This document shows positions 7,320 through 15,866 of a DNA stretch of 64,000 nucleotides, piece by piece. Below the pieces are notes generated by a model. The model was given only the letters and a program-made list of their open reading frames with translations. It was not told the DNA's origin and did no database searches. Numbering within the stretch: the first letter of the stretch is position 1; the number at the start of each line of letters is the position of its first letter. The DNA comes from Natronolimnohabitans innermongolicus JCM 12255 (GTDB lineage: Archaea > Halobacteriota > Halobacteria > Halobacteriales > Natrialbaceae): positions 1-64,000 of the forward strand of contig NZ_AOHZ01000061.1 of NCBI RefSeq assembly GCF_000337215.1, written 5' to 3'. The position numbers were made by a program, and so were the translations under genes.

Positions 7320-9780
7320 TCGAGCCGGCGACTCGTCCGCGCCGACCGAAACGGAGTCCTCGTCGACCGACGGGGTCGCTTCTCGCTCCTCCCGCTCCTC
7401 CCGTTCCTCCCGGTCCTCTCGCTCCCCTCAGCGAAGCGGATCGTCACTGGCGACGATTCGGGCGATTTCGACCGCGGAGCGCCGCCAGGAGGACCACCGT
7501 CGGATTGCGACGCGCCGAAAGAAGGTCCTTGCCTACGTCGTGTTGGTGGCGCTGCTCCCGTTCTTTGGATTCCTCGTGTGGGGTGGCTACCAGCTCGGCA
7601 ACCTCGTCGGCGGCGGCGAACTGGAGGAGTTCCTGACGCTGGCGCGGTGGTACGTCCCGATCGCGATCGGCCTCTACGCGTTCGTCGGCGCCGTCGAGGT
7701 CGGCGACCGACTGCTCGAGTTCGAGGCGCGAGACCTGCTGTTGACCTCGGTTCGAGACCGCGACCTCGTCCTCGGCTTGCTGCTGGCCGACCTTCGAAAG
7801 CGATCGTGGATCCTCATCGGGTGGACGCTGCTGTTGACGGTCGCGTTCGGGGTCGGCGTCGGGTCCGCGACCGCCACCGTCGTCGTCTCCGCCGCCGCGG
7901 CCGCGCTGACGGCCGCCTCGATCCTACTCGGCTACGCCGTCGGGCTCGCCGGCCGCGTCGCGCTGGCTCGTCTCCCGATCGGCGGCGGCGTCCGGAGCCT
8001 GCTGGGCGGACTCGGCCCGGTCGCGGTCTTCGTCGTCTTCGCCGCCGGCGGGATGTACGTCGGGCAACTGAGCGGCGAGGGACGCGACGCCGTCGCGGAA
8101 CTCGCTCCCGACGGCCCGCCGCCGATTCCGATCGCCTACTACGCCGACTTCTTCGTCGTCGACACGCCGCTTTCGGCGGGAATCGGACCGGCCGCGATCG
8201 CCAGCGCCGCCGTCGTCGTCGCTTCCGTTCCCGTCCTCGTCTGGGCGGTCGCCGCGCTCGCGCCGATTCACTGGCGGATGGACCGCTCGCGAGCGGTCGA
8301 CGAGGGGTCCGACGGACGGCCGACGAACGATGCGACCGCCCGCGCGGCGTCGACGGCGACTCGAGCGCGCCGCGACTGGCCGTGGCTCGCGACGCCGACG
8401 GGGTACGTCGCCGACGGCGTTCTCCGGCGTGCGATCCGCCGTCCGAGCCGGCTGGCACACCTCGTCTACTACGGGATGGCCGCCAGCTTCGTCGTCCTGA
8501 CCGTCCTCACCGAGGGAAGCGGCATCCTGGCGGCCCTCGGCGCCGCGATCGCGGCGCTCGGCGTCCTGCTCGCCGGCGGCGCCGTCGGTCTGAACCCGCT
8601 CGGCGACGAGGGCTCGATGCTCGACCAGCTCGTCCTCTCTGCGTTCTCGCCGGAAACGTTCGTCCATGCGCGCCTGCTCGCGGGCGTCGCCCTCGGTCTC
8701 CCGCTCGCGCTGGTCGGGACGGCCTTGCTCGGTCTCGGGGCGCTCACGCCAACCGAGACGCTCGCCGTCGGCGCGACGCTCGTCCTCTCGGTGCCGGCGA
8801 GCGGGGCTGTCGCCCTCGGAATCGGGACGCTACTTCCGCAGTCGGAGCCGGGAACCGTCCTCGAGCGCTTCGAGTCCCGGCCGCCGGAGAAGCTCGCGAT
8901 GTTCGTCCACGGCCTCCTGATCGCCGCCCTCGTCGGCGCCGCGGTCTGGCTGACGCTCGCCGACCTCGAGTCGACGACGCGGGGGATCGGACTCGCGGTC
9001 GTCGCCGCCACGACGCTCCTCGCCGCGGACGGTAGCTATCGGTTCGCGCGCCGCGGATTCGCGGAGTACGGACGCCCGAAGACGCGGGATCCGATCTACG
9101 CGCTGGAACTGGTCGCCGGGATCGGACTGCTCGGGCTCGCCCTCTCGCTGGCACTCGAGTCCGGACTCGTGCTGGTGATCCCGGGTACCGGTCCGGCCGT
9201 GATCATCGTCGCCGCCGTCGGCTCGTTCGCCGGCTGGGCGCTGGCGGGCGTCGCGTACCTGCTCTCGAGCGGCCGTTCGTGGGAATATCTCGACGGTCGC
9301 GTTCCGACGGCTCGCGACGCGCGCCTGCTCGCCGTCGGGATCGCGAGCTCGCTCGCGATTTACGGCGGGTTCGTCGCGATCACGTCGGTCCTCGACGCGC
9401 CCGTCGTCGAGCACGCGCTCTCGACGGCGGTCGTCGACGGCGGATTCCCGTTCCTGCTCGCGGTGCTCGCGCTCGTCGTTCTCGTCAACGCGCCCGTCGA
9501 GGAGTTCCTCTTTCGCAACGTCGTCCAGAAGCGACTCGAGGAGACGATCTCGGCGCGTCGGGCGATCGCCGCCACGGCGGCCCTCTTCGCGGTCCTCCAC
9601 GTGCCCGCCTTTCTCCCCGGCTCGCCGACCGCCGTCGCGGTCACGCTCGCGCTGCTCGCGGCGCTCGCGGTGCTCTGGGGCTGGCTCTACGCGAAAACGG
9701 GAAGCGTCGTCGTTCCGGCGCTCTGTCACGGCGTCTACAACGCGGTCGTCGTTACGGTCGCGTTCGTCGGCGCGCTCTGA
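7309..9780 (+). CDS. ABC-2 type permease fused to a CPBP intramembrane protease
   Basis: 823 aa. After a disordered Arg/Ser-repeat N-terminus (about residues 20-45, encoded by 9-nt DNA repeats) come many membrane helices typical of a large NatB-like ABC-2 permease up to about residue 600. The C-terminal 200 residues form a CPBP (CAAX/Abi-type) glutamic intramembrane protease: EExxxR motif E731, E732, R736; a His in AVLHVPAF (H764); and a His in LCHGVYNA (H807), the three conserved catalytic blocks. It pairs with the overlapping ATPase gene. Such fusions are known but not common; the protease may process the exported substrate or an immunity target. The catalytic residues look intact, so the protease part is probably active. 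Confidence 0.88.
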   Translation: MPADRAGDSSAPTETESSSTDGVASRSSRSSRSSRSSRSPQRSGSSLATIRAISTAERRQEDHRRIATRRKKVLAYVVLVALLPFFGFLVWGGYQLGNLVGGGELEEFLTLARWYVPIAIGLYAFVGAVEVGDRLLEFEARDLLLTSVRDRDLVLGLLLADLRKRSWILIGWTLLLTVAFGVGVGSATATVVVSAAAAALTAASILLGYAVGLAGRVALARLPIGGGVRSLLGGLGPVAVFVVFAAGGMYVGQLSGEGRDAVAELAPDGPPPIPIAYYADFFVVDTPLSAGIGPAAIASAAVVVASVPVLVWAVAALAPIHWRMDRSRAVDEGSDGRPTNDATARAASTATRARRDWPWLATPTGYVADGVLRRAIRRPSRLAHLVYYGMAASFVVLTVLTEGSGILAALGAAIAALGVLLAGGAVGLNPLGDEGSMLDQLVLSAFSPETFVHARLLAGVALGLPLALVGTALLGLGALTPTETLAVGATLVLSVPASGAVALGIGTLLPQSEPGTVLERFESRPPEKLAMFVHGLLIAALVGAAVWLTLADLESTTRGIGLAVVAATTLLAADGSYRFARRGFAEYGRPKTRDPIYALELVAGIGLLGLALSLALESGLVLVIPGTGPAVIIVAAVGSFAGWALAGVAYLLSSGRSWEYLDGRVPTARDARLLAVGIASSLAIYGGFVAITSVLDAPVVEHALSTAVVDGGFPFLLAVLALVVLVNAPVEEFLFRNVVQKRLEETISARRAIAATAALFAVLHVPAFLPGSPTAVAVTLALLAALAVLWGWLYAKTGSVVVPALCHGVYNAVVVTVAFVGAL

Positions 9781-9786
9781 GGCGAT

Positions 9787-9839
9787 GGTGTAGTGTGTTC
9801 GGCGCCGTCTCGAGGCGACCGCGAACCGAACGCTACACC
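9787..9839. terminator. Inverted repeat between convergent genes
   Basis: Arms ggtgtag (9787-9793) and ctacacc (9833-9839) are perfect complements and enclose a second pair ttcgg (9798-9802)/ccgaa (9826-9830). It lies exactly between the ends of the convergent permease and hisE genes, which suggests a shared transcription end. No T-tract follows, so this is an inference from position. Confidence 0.45.
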
Positions 9840-9852
9840 ACGCACCCCGACG

Positions 9853-10137
9853 CTACCGGCGCGCCTCGAGTTCGGCCTCGAGATCCTCGAGCTCCATCTC
9901 CTTCATCGAGAGCAAGACGAGCAGGTGGTAGACGATGTCCGCGGCCTCGTAAGCGATCTCGTCGTGGTCGTCGTCTTTCGCCGCCAGGACGAGTTCGGTC
10001 GACTCCTCGCCGAGTTTCTCTAACACTGCGTTCTCGCCTTTCTCGTGCGTGAACAGCGAGGCGGTGTAGGAGTCTTCGGGCAGCGTTTCCTTGCGATCCT
10101 CGATGACGGCGAACAGCTCTTCGAGCGTGTCGTCCAT
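9853..10137 (-). CDS. hisE: Phosphoribosyl-ATP diphosphatase
   Basis: 94 aa, the usual length. HisE hydrolyses phosphoribosyl-ATP to phosphoribosyl-AMP, the second step of histidine synthesis, in the cytoplasm. The all-alpha MazG-like fold is recognised from KLGEESTELVLAAKD (the metal-binding EExxE helix) and from EIAYEAADIVYHLLVLL (the ExxD helix). The ATG directly follows the stop of the DUF151 gene, so the two are co-transcribed. Other his genes are not nearby, which is normal for haloarchaea, where his genes are scattered. Confidence 0.95.
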   Translation of the reverse strand: MDDTLEELFAVIEDRKETLPEDSYTASLFTHEKGENAVLEKLGEESTELVLAAKDDDHDEIAYEAADIVYHLLVLLSMKEMELEDLEAELEARR

Positions 10138-10605
10138 CTACATCTCACCCGCTACGTTGCGAATATCCTCGAGTTGCTCGAACTTTTCGCTCTCGTCGCG
10201 TCCGTCCTCGAAGACGTCGTCGGTGATCTCGATGGGGACGTTCGTCCGCGCGGCCAGCGCGAGCGAGTCGCTGGGGCGGGCGTCGATGACGGTTTCGCCG
10301 CGGGGAGTCTGAATGTGCAGATCGGCGATGTAGGTGCCGCCGTGGCCGTCGTCGCGCTGTTCGATCTCGCTGATGACGACGCGGTCGACGCGACTGCCGA
10401 GTTCTTCCATGACGTCCAACAGGAGGTCGTGCGTGAGCGGCCGTCCGATATCCTCGGCCTCGAGGCCGCGAGCGATACTCGTCGCCTCGTTGAAACCGAT
10501 GAAGATGGGGACCACGTCATCCTCGTCGTCGACGCCGAGGACGACTACCGGCACCGGTCCCTGGGCCGTGCCCGCGACGCGAACCGCGTCGATAGATGCG
10601 CGCAT
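10138..10605 (-). CDS. DUF151 (bifunctional nuclease) family protein
   Basis: 155 aa. Matches the DUF151 family, whose members have been reported with RNase/DNase activity in plants and bacteria; the role in archaea is not established. Recognised by VVLGVDDEDDVVPIFIGFNEA near the N-terminus, the block LTHDLLLDVMEELG in the middle, and the family hallmark DARPSDSLALAARTNVPI near residue 115. The C-terminal 30 residues are charged. It is followed immediately by hisE. A TATA-like sequence (gatatgtttt on the minus strand) lies about 25-30 nt before the ATG, consistent with a leaderless transcript. Confidence 0.92.
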   Translation of the reverse strand: MRASIDAVRVAGTAQGPVPVVVLGVDDEDDVVPIFIGFNEATSIARGLEAEDIGRPLTHDLLLDVMEELGSRVDRVVISEIEQRDDGHGGTYIADLHIQTPRGETVIDARPSDSLALAARTNVPIEITDDVFEDGRDESEKFEQLEDIRNVAGEM

Positions 10606-10699
10606 ACCAGACCCGTTGGGTGCGACCGAGAAAACATATCCGGTCGCGAATGCATGCCCACCGATCGTTCCCTCGAGCCGATCGCCCGGTGACTCACGA

Positions 10700-11575
10700 C
10701 TACCACTCGCGGTCGTCGTCCGGTTGCGGCGAATCGTCGTCGGGCCGTGACGTATCGTCGCCGTCAGGTTCCGCCCACGGGTCGCCGGTGGCGGCCGGAC
10801 TCGAGTCGCTCGCGTCCGCCTCCGTCAGTTCCGTCGCCTGCGCGCGCGATCCCGCCGCCGCGTTCGGCGGTCCCGCCGTCGATTCGGCTCCCGACACCGA
10901 CCCCGACCCGGACGCCGGATCGCCGAGCAGCGACTCCGCGATCCGGCCGCAGACGTAGGCGAAGGCGTTGATGACGTGCAACAGCGCGATCGCGGCGATC
11001 GCGCCGATCGGGACGGCGAGCAGCGCCTCCGGCAGCGAGTCGATCGTCCACGAGACCGTCGTCGAGTTGACCGTGAAGAACTCCACCTCGTGGGGGTAAC
11101 GAACCGGCGCGGTGACGATCGAGAGCGCACTCAGGAACAACACCAGCAACACGAAGCCGGCCATTCCGACCCAGAACTTGAGCAGGAGAAAGCCGACGCC
11201 GCGCCAGGTCGAGGGCGCGTCGAGATACCGCTTGGTTCCCGCGAGCAGTCCGTTGGCGGTCTCGGCCTCTCCGTCGGCGTCCCTCGCTCGCTCGAGTTCG
11301 GTGGATAGCAAGGCGTTTGCGAGCCGGCGCTCGAGTCGCGCGAGGAGCCGACAGCCGGCGACGGTCGCGATCAAAATCGGAATCCCGATCAGAACGATCG
11401 AGAACGCGGTCCCGAACGCGAAGCCGAACGTCACGAGCATGAGATACAGGAAGCCGAGCGGGAACGCCAACAGGAGGTACAGCAGGTTCTTGTAGGTCTG
11501 TCCGTCGGCGACGATGCCGACGAGGTCGCGGGCCGCGACGCCGTCGGTCGCGTCGGCCCGTCGTGGAGGGCACAT
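10700..11575 (-). CDS. Sensor-domain membrane protein (PF13796-like)
   Basis: 291 aa from the ATG at 11575 (MCPPRRADATDG); an ATG eight codons earlier (11599) is possible, but the TATA-like sequence at about 11605-11615 fits the later start. The protein has two pairs of membrane helices (FPLGFLYLMLVTFGFAFG and a second pair after residue 120, then one at about 190-210) in the arrangement of the putative sensor domain that in bacteria sits in front of histidine kinases. Here there is no kinase domain; the C-terminal 70 residues are acidic and disordered. Possibly a membrane scaffold or sensor that signals through another protein. Downstream DUF151 and hisE are on the same strand but have their own promoter. 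Confidence 0.78.
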   Translation of the reverse strand: MCPPRRADATDGVAARDLVGIVADGQTYKNLLYLLLAFPLGFLYLMLVTFGFAFGTAFSIVLIGIPILIATVAGCRLLARLERRLANALLSTELERARDADGEAETANGLLAGTKRYLDAPSTWRGVGFLLLKFWVGMAGFVLLVLFLSALSIVTAPVRYPHEVEFFTVNSTTVSWTIDSLPEALLAVPIGAIAAIALLHVINAFAYVCGRIAESLLGDPASGSGSVSGAESTAGPPNAAAGSRAQATELTEADASDSSPAATGDPWAEPDGDDTSRPDDDSPQPDDDREW

Positions 11576-11657
11576 GTCTATCGACCGTTGTTTCACCATC
11601 GCCAAAACTATTGTGTCGGTGTCATCGCTCGAGTCGTTCCCGCCGGCGAAGCGATTC

Positions 11658-12290
11658 CTACCGCGCTTTCTCCACCTCGAGCGCGGGAACGTCGGCGGCC
11701 GCGTTCTCGAAGAACGCCAACCCGTGGATGCGGCTGTCGGGGGTTAGTTCGGGGTGGAACGCGGTGCCGACGACCGGCCCCTCGCGGACGGCGACCGGGC
11801 GGTCGTCCCACGAGGCGAGCACGTCGGCGTCGCCGCCGACGTCGTCGATCGCCGGCGCGCGGATGAACACCGCGGGGTAGGGGTCGTCGTCGGCGAGGCC
11901 GTCGACCGAAAGCGGCGCTTCGAAGCTGTCCTTCTGGCGCCCGAAGGCGTTTCGCTCGACGGCAACGTCGAGGAGGCCGAGTTCGTCGACCCGCTCGTCG
12001 TTGGGCTCGCTCGAGGCGACGATGAGGCCGGCACAGGTCGCCAGCAGGGGCTTGCCGGCGGCGACGTGCTCGCGGATCTCGGGGGCGATTCCCTCGCTGT
12101 GGACGAGTCTGGAGATGGTCGTCGACTCGCCGCCGGGCATCGCGAGCAGGTCGCAGTCGGGGACGACTCCCGACTCGCGGATCTCGTGGACGGTGACCTC
12201 GGCGCCGCGGGCCCGCGCGGCGCGCTCGATGGCGTCGGCGTGTTCCTCGACGTCGCCCTGGACGGCGACGACGCCGGCGGTCAGTGACAT
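11658..12290 (-). CDS. pdxT: Pyridoxal 5'-phosphate synthase, glutaminase subunit
   Basis: 210 aa. PdxT hydrolyses glutamine and passes ammonia to PdxS to make pyridoxal 5'-phosphate. Class I glutamine amidotransferase triad: Cys86 in LLATCAGLI, and the His/Glu pair in GTAFHPELT near residue 185. The oxyanion and recognition motif MPGGESTTISRL (51-62) is intact. The ATG at 12290 (MSLTAGVVAVQGDV) is chosen over longer readings because it matches the family N-terminus. pdxS is not in the window, so the partner is encoded elsewhere. Confidence 0.96.
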   Translation of the reverse strand: MSLTAGVVAVQGDVEEHADAIERAARARGAEVTVHEIRESGVVPDCDLLAMPGGESTTISRLVHSEGIAPEIREHVAAGKPLLATCAGLIVASSEPNDERVDELGLLDVAVERNAFGRQKDSFEAPLSVDGLADDDPYPAVFIRAPAIDDVGGDADVLASWDDRPVAVREGPVVGTAFHPELTPDSRIHGLAFFENAAADVPALEVEKAR

Positions 12291-12357
12291 GCACTCGGCT
12301 ATGGCGCAGCCGGTCAAAAAAGTCGCGTCCTGTTCCAAACCGTCCTCGAGTCGGTCG

Positions 12358-12561
12358 CTACTCGCGAGTCGGTGATTCGTACGCAAGCGTTTCGACCGCA
12401 GCCACGAGCCGGTACAGGAGGTACACCACGTAGATGGCTCCTGCCGCCCAGAACAGCGACGCCTCCGAGCCGACCATTCCGAGCATGACCAGCGCGACGA
12501 GTCCGATTATTACCACGCCGTGGACGACGGGGAGTGAGATCCCAGGTCTGCTGTCTGTCAT
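12358..12561 (-). CDS. Small two-helix membrane protein
   Basis: 67 aa. Two hydrophobic helices (about residues 11-29 and 34-52) separated by a very short loop, with a charged C-terminus (VETLAYESPTRE). No family recognised. It has its own ATG, codon use like its neighbours and a position between two well-supported genes on the same strand. A TATA-like stretch (tatgttatctc on the minus strand) lies about 30 nt upstream. Function unknown. Confidence 0.6.
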   Translation of the reverse strand: MTDSRPGISLPVVHGVVIIGLVALVMLGMVGSEASLFWAAGAIYVVYLLYRLVAAVETLAYESPTRE

Positions 12562-12670
12562 CTAGTTGGTTCTGTTTCACTCTTTCGCCCCGAGAGATAA
12601 CATATTTGAAATTCGGACGCACGGTGCCGGGACGAGACCACTCGTCGGAAGACCGGGAGCTCAGACCATC

Positions 12671-13579
12671 TCAGTTCGACTCGGCTCGGAGTCGAATCTC
12701 GAGCCCATCGGGGTCGACGAATCCGAGTCCCGTCTCCCGTTCGTCGACCGTCACCCCGCTCTCCTCGAGTCGTCGCCGAATCGCCTCGAGCGCGTCGCTC
12801 GAAGGGACGACGAGTTCGGTCCACGACAGCCCGCGGCTCCCGTCGGGTGCAGGTGCCGACCGGCCGTTCCACGTGTTGACGGCGAGGTGGTGGTGGTAGT
12901 CGCCGGCCGCGAGAAACAGCGCTCGCGGCGTGGCCGTCTTCACGTCGAGGCCGAGCGTGTCGACGTAGAACCGGCGGGCTGCCTCGAGCGACGAGACCTC
13001 GAGGTGGACGTGTCCGAGCGTCGTTTCGGGTGGGACGCCGTCCGCCGCCGGAGCGTCCGTCGCGTCGTCGGCCGCTCCGCCGTCGGTCCCGCCGCCGGCC
13101 GCGGTCGCAGCCGCCGCGATGGGTTCGAGATCGAGCGCCCACGAGCCGATTCGAATGCCGCCGTCGTCGTCGCGCGGCCACTCTTCGCGGGGCCGATCAC
13201 AGTAAAGTTCGACGCCGTTGCCCTCGGGGTCGTTCAGGTACAGCGCCTCGCTGACGCCGTGGTCCGAGGCGCCCGTGAGCTCCCAGCGGTCGCGAACGCG
13301 AGCCAGCGCGTCGCCGAGCGCCGCGCGGCTGGGGAGCAAGAACGCGTTGTGAAAGAGCCCCGCCGCGTCGGCGGGACGCGCCGACGCGTCCGAACCGTGA
13401 CGGAGCTCGAGCAGTGGGGTCTCACCGGCGCCGAGGACCGTCGTCGACGAGTCCGCTGAAAGAACGGTGAGGCCGACGACGTCACGGTAGAACGTCGTGA
13501 CGGTCGGTTCGTCGTCGACGACGAGCGCGCTCCGGCCGAGATGCGCCGCGGCCGGTAATTGCGCCGCGGAATTGGTCAT
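12671..13579 (-). CDS. VOC-family (glyoxalase/extradiol dioxygenase-like) protein
   Basis: 302 aa with two vicinal-oxygen-chelate domains, about residues 12-140 and 188-300, joined by an Ala/Gly/Asp-rich linker. Repeated motifs are seen: LVVDDEPTVTTFYRDVVGL and VSSLEAARRFYVDTLGL mark the beta-alpha-beta starts; NDPEGNGVELY and VDPDGLEIRL mark the C-terminal metal Glu. Candidate metal ligands are His197 region (LGHVHLEV), the HHH triplet in GDYHHHLAV and Glu in LEIRL. It resembles bacterial CatE-type catechol 2,3-dioxygenases; substrate not deducible. A TATA box 25 nt upstream supports the ATG at 13579. Confidence 0.88.
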   Translation of the reverse strand: MTNSAAQLPAAAHLGRSALVVDDEPTVTTFYRDVVGLTVLSADSSTTVLGAGETPLLELRHGSDASARPADAAGLFHNAFLLPSRAALGDALARVRDRWELTGASDHGVSEALYLNDPEGNGVELYCDRPREEWPRDDDGGIRIGSWALDLEPIAAAATAAGGGTDGGAADDATDAPAADGVPPETTLGHVHLEVSSLEAARRFYVDTLGLDVKTATPRALFLAAGDYHHHLAVNTWNGRSAPAPDGSRGLSWTELVVPSSDALEAIRRRLEESGVTVDERETGLGFVDPDGLEIRLRAESN

Positions 13580-13601
13580 GGTCTCCGTACGCGCTCGACG
13601 A

Positions 13602-13609
13602 CCATATAG
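13602..13609 (-). promoter_or_regulatory. TATA box of the VOC gene
   Basis: The minus-strand sequence gctatatgg lies 23-30 nt before the ATG at 13579, the spacing expected for a leaderless haloarchaeal transcript. Confidence 0.6.
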
Positions 13610-13816
13610 CGTCTGACCGATTGGTTAGTGTGTCGTGTGACATCAGTCGACACTCTCTCGAGTCGTCGAATCGGCGAGACGCCGGACGGACCCGGCGCTC
13701 GGGCGACGAAAGCGGGTCGGACCGAAAGCGGAACTGGACGGCGAGGCCGACTCGAGCCGTCGAGACGACGTCGTCACTCGAGCCAGCGGGTGGCGGGAGA
13801 GAAGTGGGCGCGTCGG

Positions 13817-13978
13817 CTACGCGGCGAACGTAAGCAGCTGTACCAGGATTCCGATCATCACGCCGGTCGCGATGACGGTCTTGGGGTCGATCTGGATTGC
13901 GTTCGAGTCCTCTGCGTCGAAGTACCGGACGAGTCCGGCACTGGACATCAGCCCACCGGTGTTCTGTCCTCGGTCCAT
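13817..13978 (-). CDS. secG: Preprotein translocase subunit Sec61-beta
   Basis: 53 aa: [20 protein letters not shown], then [19 protein letters not shown] and a hydrophobic helix ending LLTFAA. This is the archaeal Sec61-beta (SecG) subunit of the SecYEG channel; the [16 protein letters not shown] block and the single C-terminal membrane helix are diagnostic. An in-frame ATG six nt earlier (13984, adding MR) is possible, but family members start at this point. A TATA-like sequence (agatttagtt on the minus strand, about 14002-14013) lies upstream. The gene is short enough to be missed by length cut-offs. It is divergent from the thioredoxin gene. Confidence 0.95.
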   Translation of the reverse strand: MDRGQNTGGLMSSAGLVRYFDAEDSNAIQIDPKTVIATGVMIGILVQLLTFAA

Positions 13979-14109
13979 ACGCATGCCTATGAGCGGGCGG
14001 AACTAAATCTTTCGTCCGTCCTGTGCCGTCCCGTCACGTCGCCGGTTGCGGCAAGCGGTCACTGGTGGGAAACCCTTATGCGCGCTGCGTCGGAACTAGC
14101 GATGAACCG

Positions 14110-14379
14110 ATGACTGTCACACTCAAGGACTTCTACGCGGACTGGTGTGGCCCCTGTAAGACCCAGGACCCGATCCTCGAGGAGCTCGAGGACGACTGGG
14201 AGGGCCGATTCGAGGTCGAGAAGATCAACGTCGACGAACAGCAGGATATCGCCAACGAGTACCAGGTACGCTCGCTCCCGACGCTCATCATCGAGAACGA
14301 CGACGAGATCGTCGAGCGCTTCGTCGGCGTTACCCAGCGCGAGGACATCGAGGACGCCCTCGAGTCCGCCGGCGCCTAA
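14110..14379 (+). CDS. trxA: Thioredoxin
   Basis: 89 aa. Active site WCGPC with Cys13 and Cys16; cis-Pro in SLPTLII; the fold is complete though short at the N-terminus (MTVTLKDFYADWCGPCK). Reduces disulfides in the cytoplasm. The promoter (aaacccttatg, about 14069-14079) places transcription start near 14100. Between it and the gene is a three-codon frame, ATG AAC CGA TGA (14102-14113), whose TGA overlaps the ATG of trxA. Downstream, a pyrimidine-rich tract (tccttctttccgtctttt) may stop transcription. Starts further upstream (14023) would precede the promoter and are rejected. Confidence 0.93.
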   Translation: MTVTLKDFYADWCGPCKTQDPILEELEDDWEGRFEVEKINVDEQQDIANEYQVRSLPTLIIENDDEIVERFVGVTQREDIEDALESAGA

Positions 14380-14388
14380 GCAGTAACT

Positions 14389-14409
14389 ATCCTTCTTTCC
14401 GTCTTTTCG
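14389..14409 (+). terminator. T-rich terminator after trxA
   Basis: A run of pyrimidines with several T clusters begins about 10 nt after the trxA stop, the usual form of archaeal intrinsic termination. No hairpin is needed or seen. Confidence 0.45.
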
Positions 14410-14486
14410 GCCGTCAGCGGCAGCGCTCTCGTGCGGTTCGATCCCGATCGCCGCTAGTCGGCGACCGTCTTTCGGCCGAGTCGCTC

Positions 14487-15191
14487 TCAGGGTTCGTCCG
14501 GATCGATATCGTCGCTCGCGTCGTCCGATCCGAACGTCTCGTCGTCGTCTTCGAACCCGTCAGTGCCGTCGAACTCGTCGTCGGCGGGCGGCTCTTCGGT
14601 CGCGCCGAAGGCGTTGGCGTCCGTCTCCGTGTCGGTTCCCTCGCTGTCGCTTCCGCCCGGCACGTCGTCGTCCGGTCCGGCTGGCGCCCCGTCGTTAATA
14701 TCGACGGTCGTGACCTCGTCGATTCCGCCGGCGCCGCCGGCGCCCGCGGCGGAGTCGTCGATATCGAACTCGTCGGTCTCGAGTTCGTCGCCGTCCACGC
14801 TGACTCGGCCGTCCTGGATCTCGATGACGACGCCGTCTCGGCTCGGCGAGCGGCCGATCAACTGGTTCGTCGTCGACTCGAGTTCCTGGTTGACCGACCA
14901 GACGAACCGTAACACGGACTCGAGTTCGGTGCCGGCTCGGCTGGCACTGCGCTCGGGTGAGAGTTCGCCGAGGCTCTGGGCGCCCTCCGGGTGGAGGTAC
15001 TGGACGGGGTGGTCGTTCGGCACCTCGCGGAGGTCGACCTCGAACGACCAGAGGTAGGGGAGCAACTGGATGGCGTACCCTTTCGGTTTTGGCACTTTGC
15101 GACCGATGGCCGTCGTCGCGACGCCGATGGCCGTCGTCCCCGAGTCGGTGTCGTAGTAGACGCCGGGGAGGCCGGGAATCGAGAGGCGCAT
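14487..15191 (-). CDS. Conserved haloarchaeal protein of unknown function
   Basis: 234 aa. The N-terminal 110 residues look folded (MRLSIPGLPGVYYDTDSGTT; FEVDLREVPNDHPVQYLHPEG), followed by a helix (ELESVLRFVWSVNQELESTTN) and a short beta unit (VVIEIQDGRVSVDGDEL). The final 90 residues are extremely acidic and Gly/Asp-rich, probably disordered. No transmembrane helix or catalytic motif. Family not recognised. Its 3' neighbour is trxA (convergent). A perfect inverted repeat AGCCGGCACC/GGTGCCGGCT (15226-15235 and 15268-15277) lies upstream in its promoter region, near the left limit of the TnpB remnant. Confidence 0.8.
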   Translation of the reverse strand: MRLSIPGLPGVYYDTDSGTTAIGVATTAIGRKVPKPKGYAIQLLPYLWSFEVDLREVPNDHPVQYLHPEGAQSLGELSPERSASRAGTELESVLRFVWSVNQELESTTNQLIGRSPSRDGVVIEIQDGRVSVDGDELETDEFDIDDSAAGAGGAGGIDEVTTVDINDGAPAGPDDDVPGGSDSEGTDTETDANAFGATEEPPADDEFDGTDGFEDDDETFGSDDASDDIDPDEP

Positions 15192-15630
15192 ACCCGCCGT
15201 AGGAGGGTCCGTCGGGTGAGTCTACAGCCGGCACCTGCCACGTGGACTTTTTGGGTGTGTCGGCGCGGGTGCCGGCTCGAGGCCCCGTTTCTGAGACCGC
15301 GAGCGTGCATCAGGTAGCGAACGAACTCGTCGCTCGCGCTCGTGAACGCAACGCCGTCGTCGTGTTCGGCGATATGACGGGGTTGCGTTTCGACAACGAC
15401 GAGGGGCGGTACGTAAACGACAAGACGCACAAAATGCCGTACGCGAAACTGGCAAACATTCTCACGTACAAGGCTCATCTCGACGGGCGAGCGTGTCTCC
15501 CTGTCGATGAGTACGATACGTCGGTGACGTGTTGGCGGTGCGGATCGCAAAATACGAGTCGTGATGTGCAGGGCCGGGTGGAGTGTTGCAAGTATGGGTT
15601 GGATGACAATGCGGACAAGAATGGCGTATT

Positions 15631-15673
15631 CGAAAATCAGAGATTTTCGGATGTATGCGAACCTCCGGTTCGC
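15631..15673 (+). repeat. Double-palindrome insertion inside the tnpB remnant
   Basis: Two perfect hairpins in a row: cgaaaatc (15631-15638)/gattttcg (15642-15649), loop aga, and gcgaacc (15657-15663)/ggttcgc (15667-15673), loop tcc. They fall in the 51 nt that have no counterpart in typical TnpB between NGVF and NIGKRA, and they keep the reading frame. Confidence 0.7.
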
Positions 15674-15846
15674 AACACGTCGAATATTGGGAAACGAGCC
15701 GTCGGTAAGGACATCATGAGCCCGCTATCGACGGTGGGGGCTGTTGTGGCTCAGCCCGAAACGCAGGTCGTACTCGACGGAATCAGCGGTGAGATGGAAC
15801 CTGCGAACTCCCCAGAAGACGTGGGCCTAACCCTCTGTGAGAGAAG

Positions 15847-15866
15847 CCCACGACTTCAGTCGTGGG
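15847..15866 (+). mobile_element. IS200/IS605-type right-end hairpin (copy 1)
   Basis: Perfect 8-bp stem cccacgac/gtcgtggg with loop ttca, at the end of the tnpB remnant. Such right-end hairpins mark the transposon boundary and the 3' scaffold of TnpB-associated guide RNA. The adenine deaminase stop codon (15872-15874, minus strand) begins six nt later. Confidence 0.75.
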
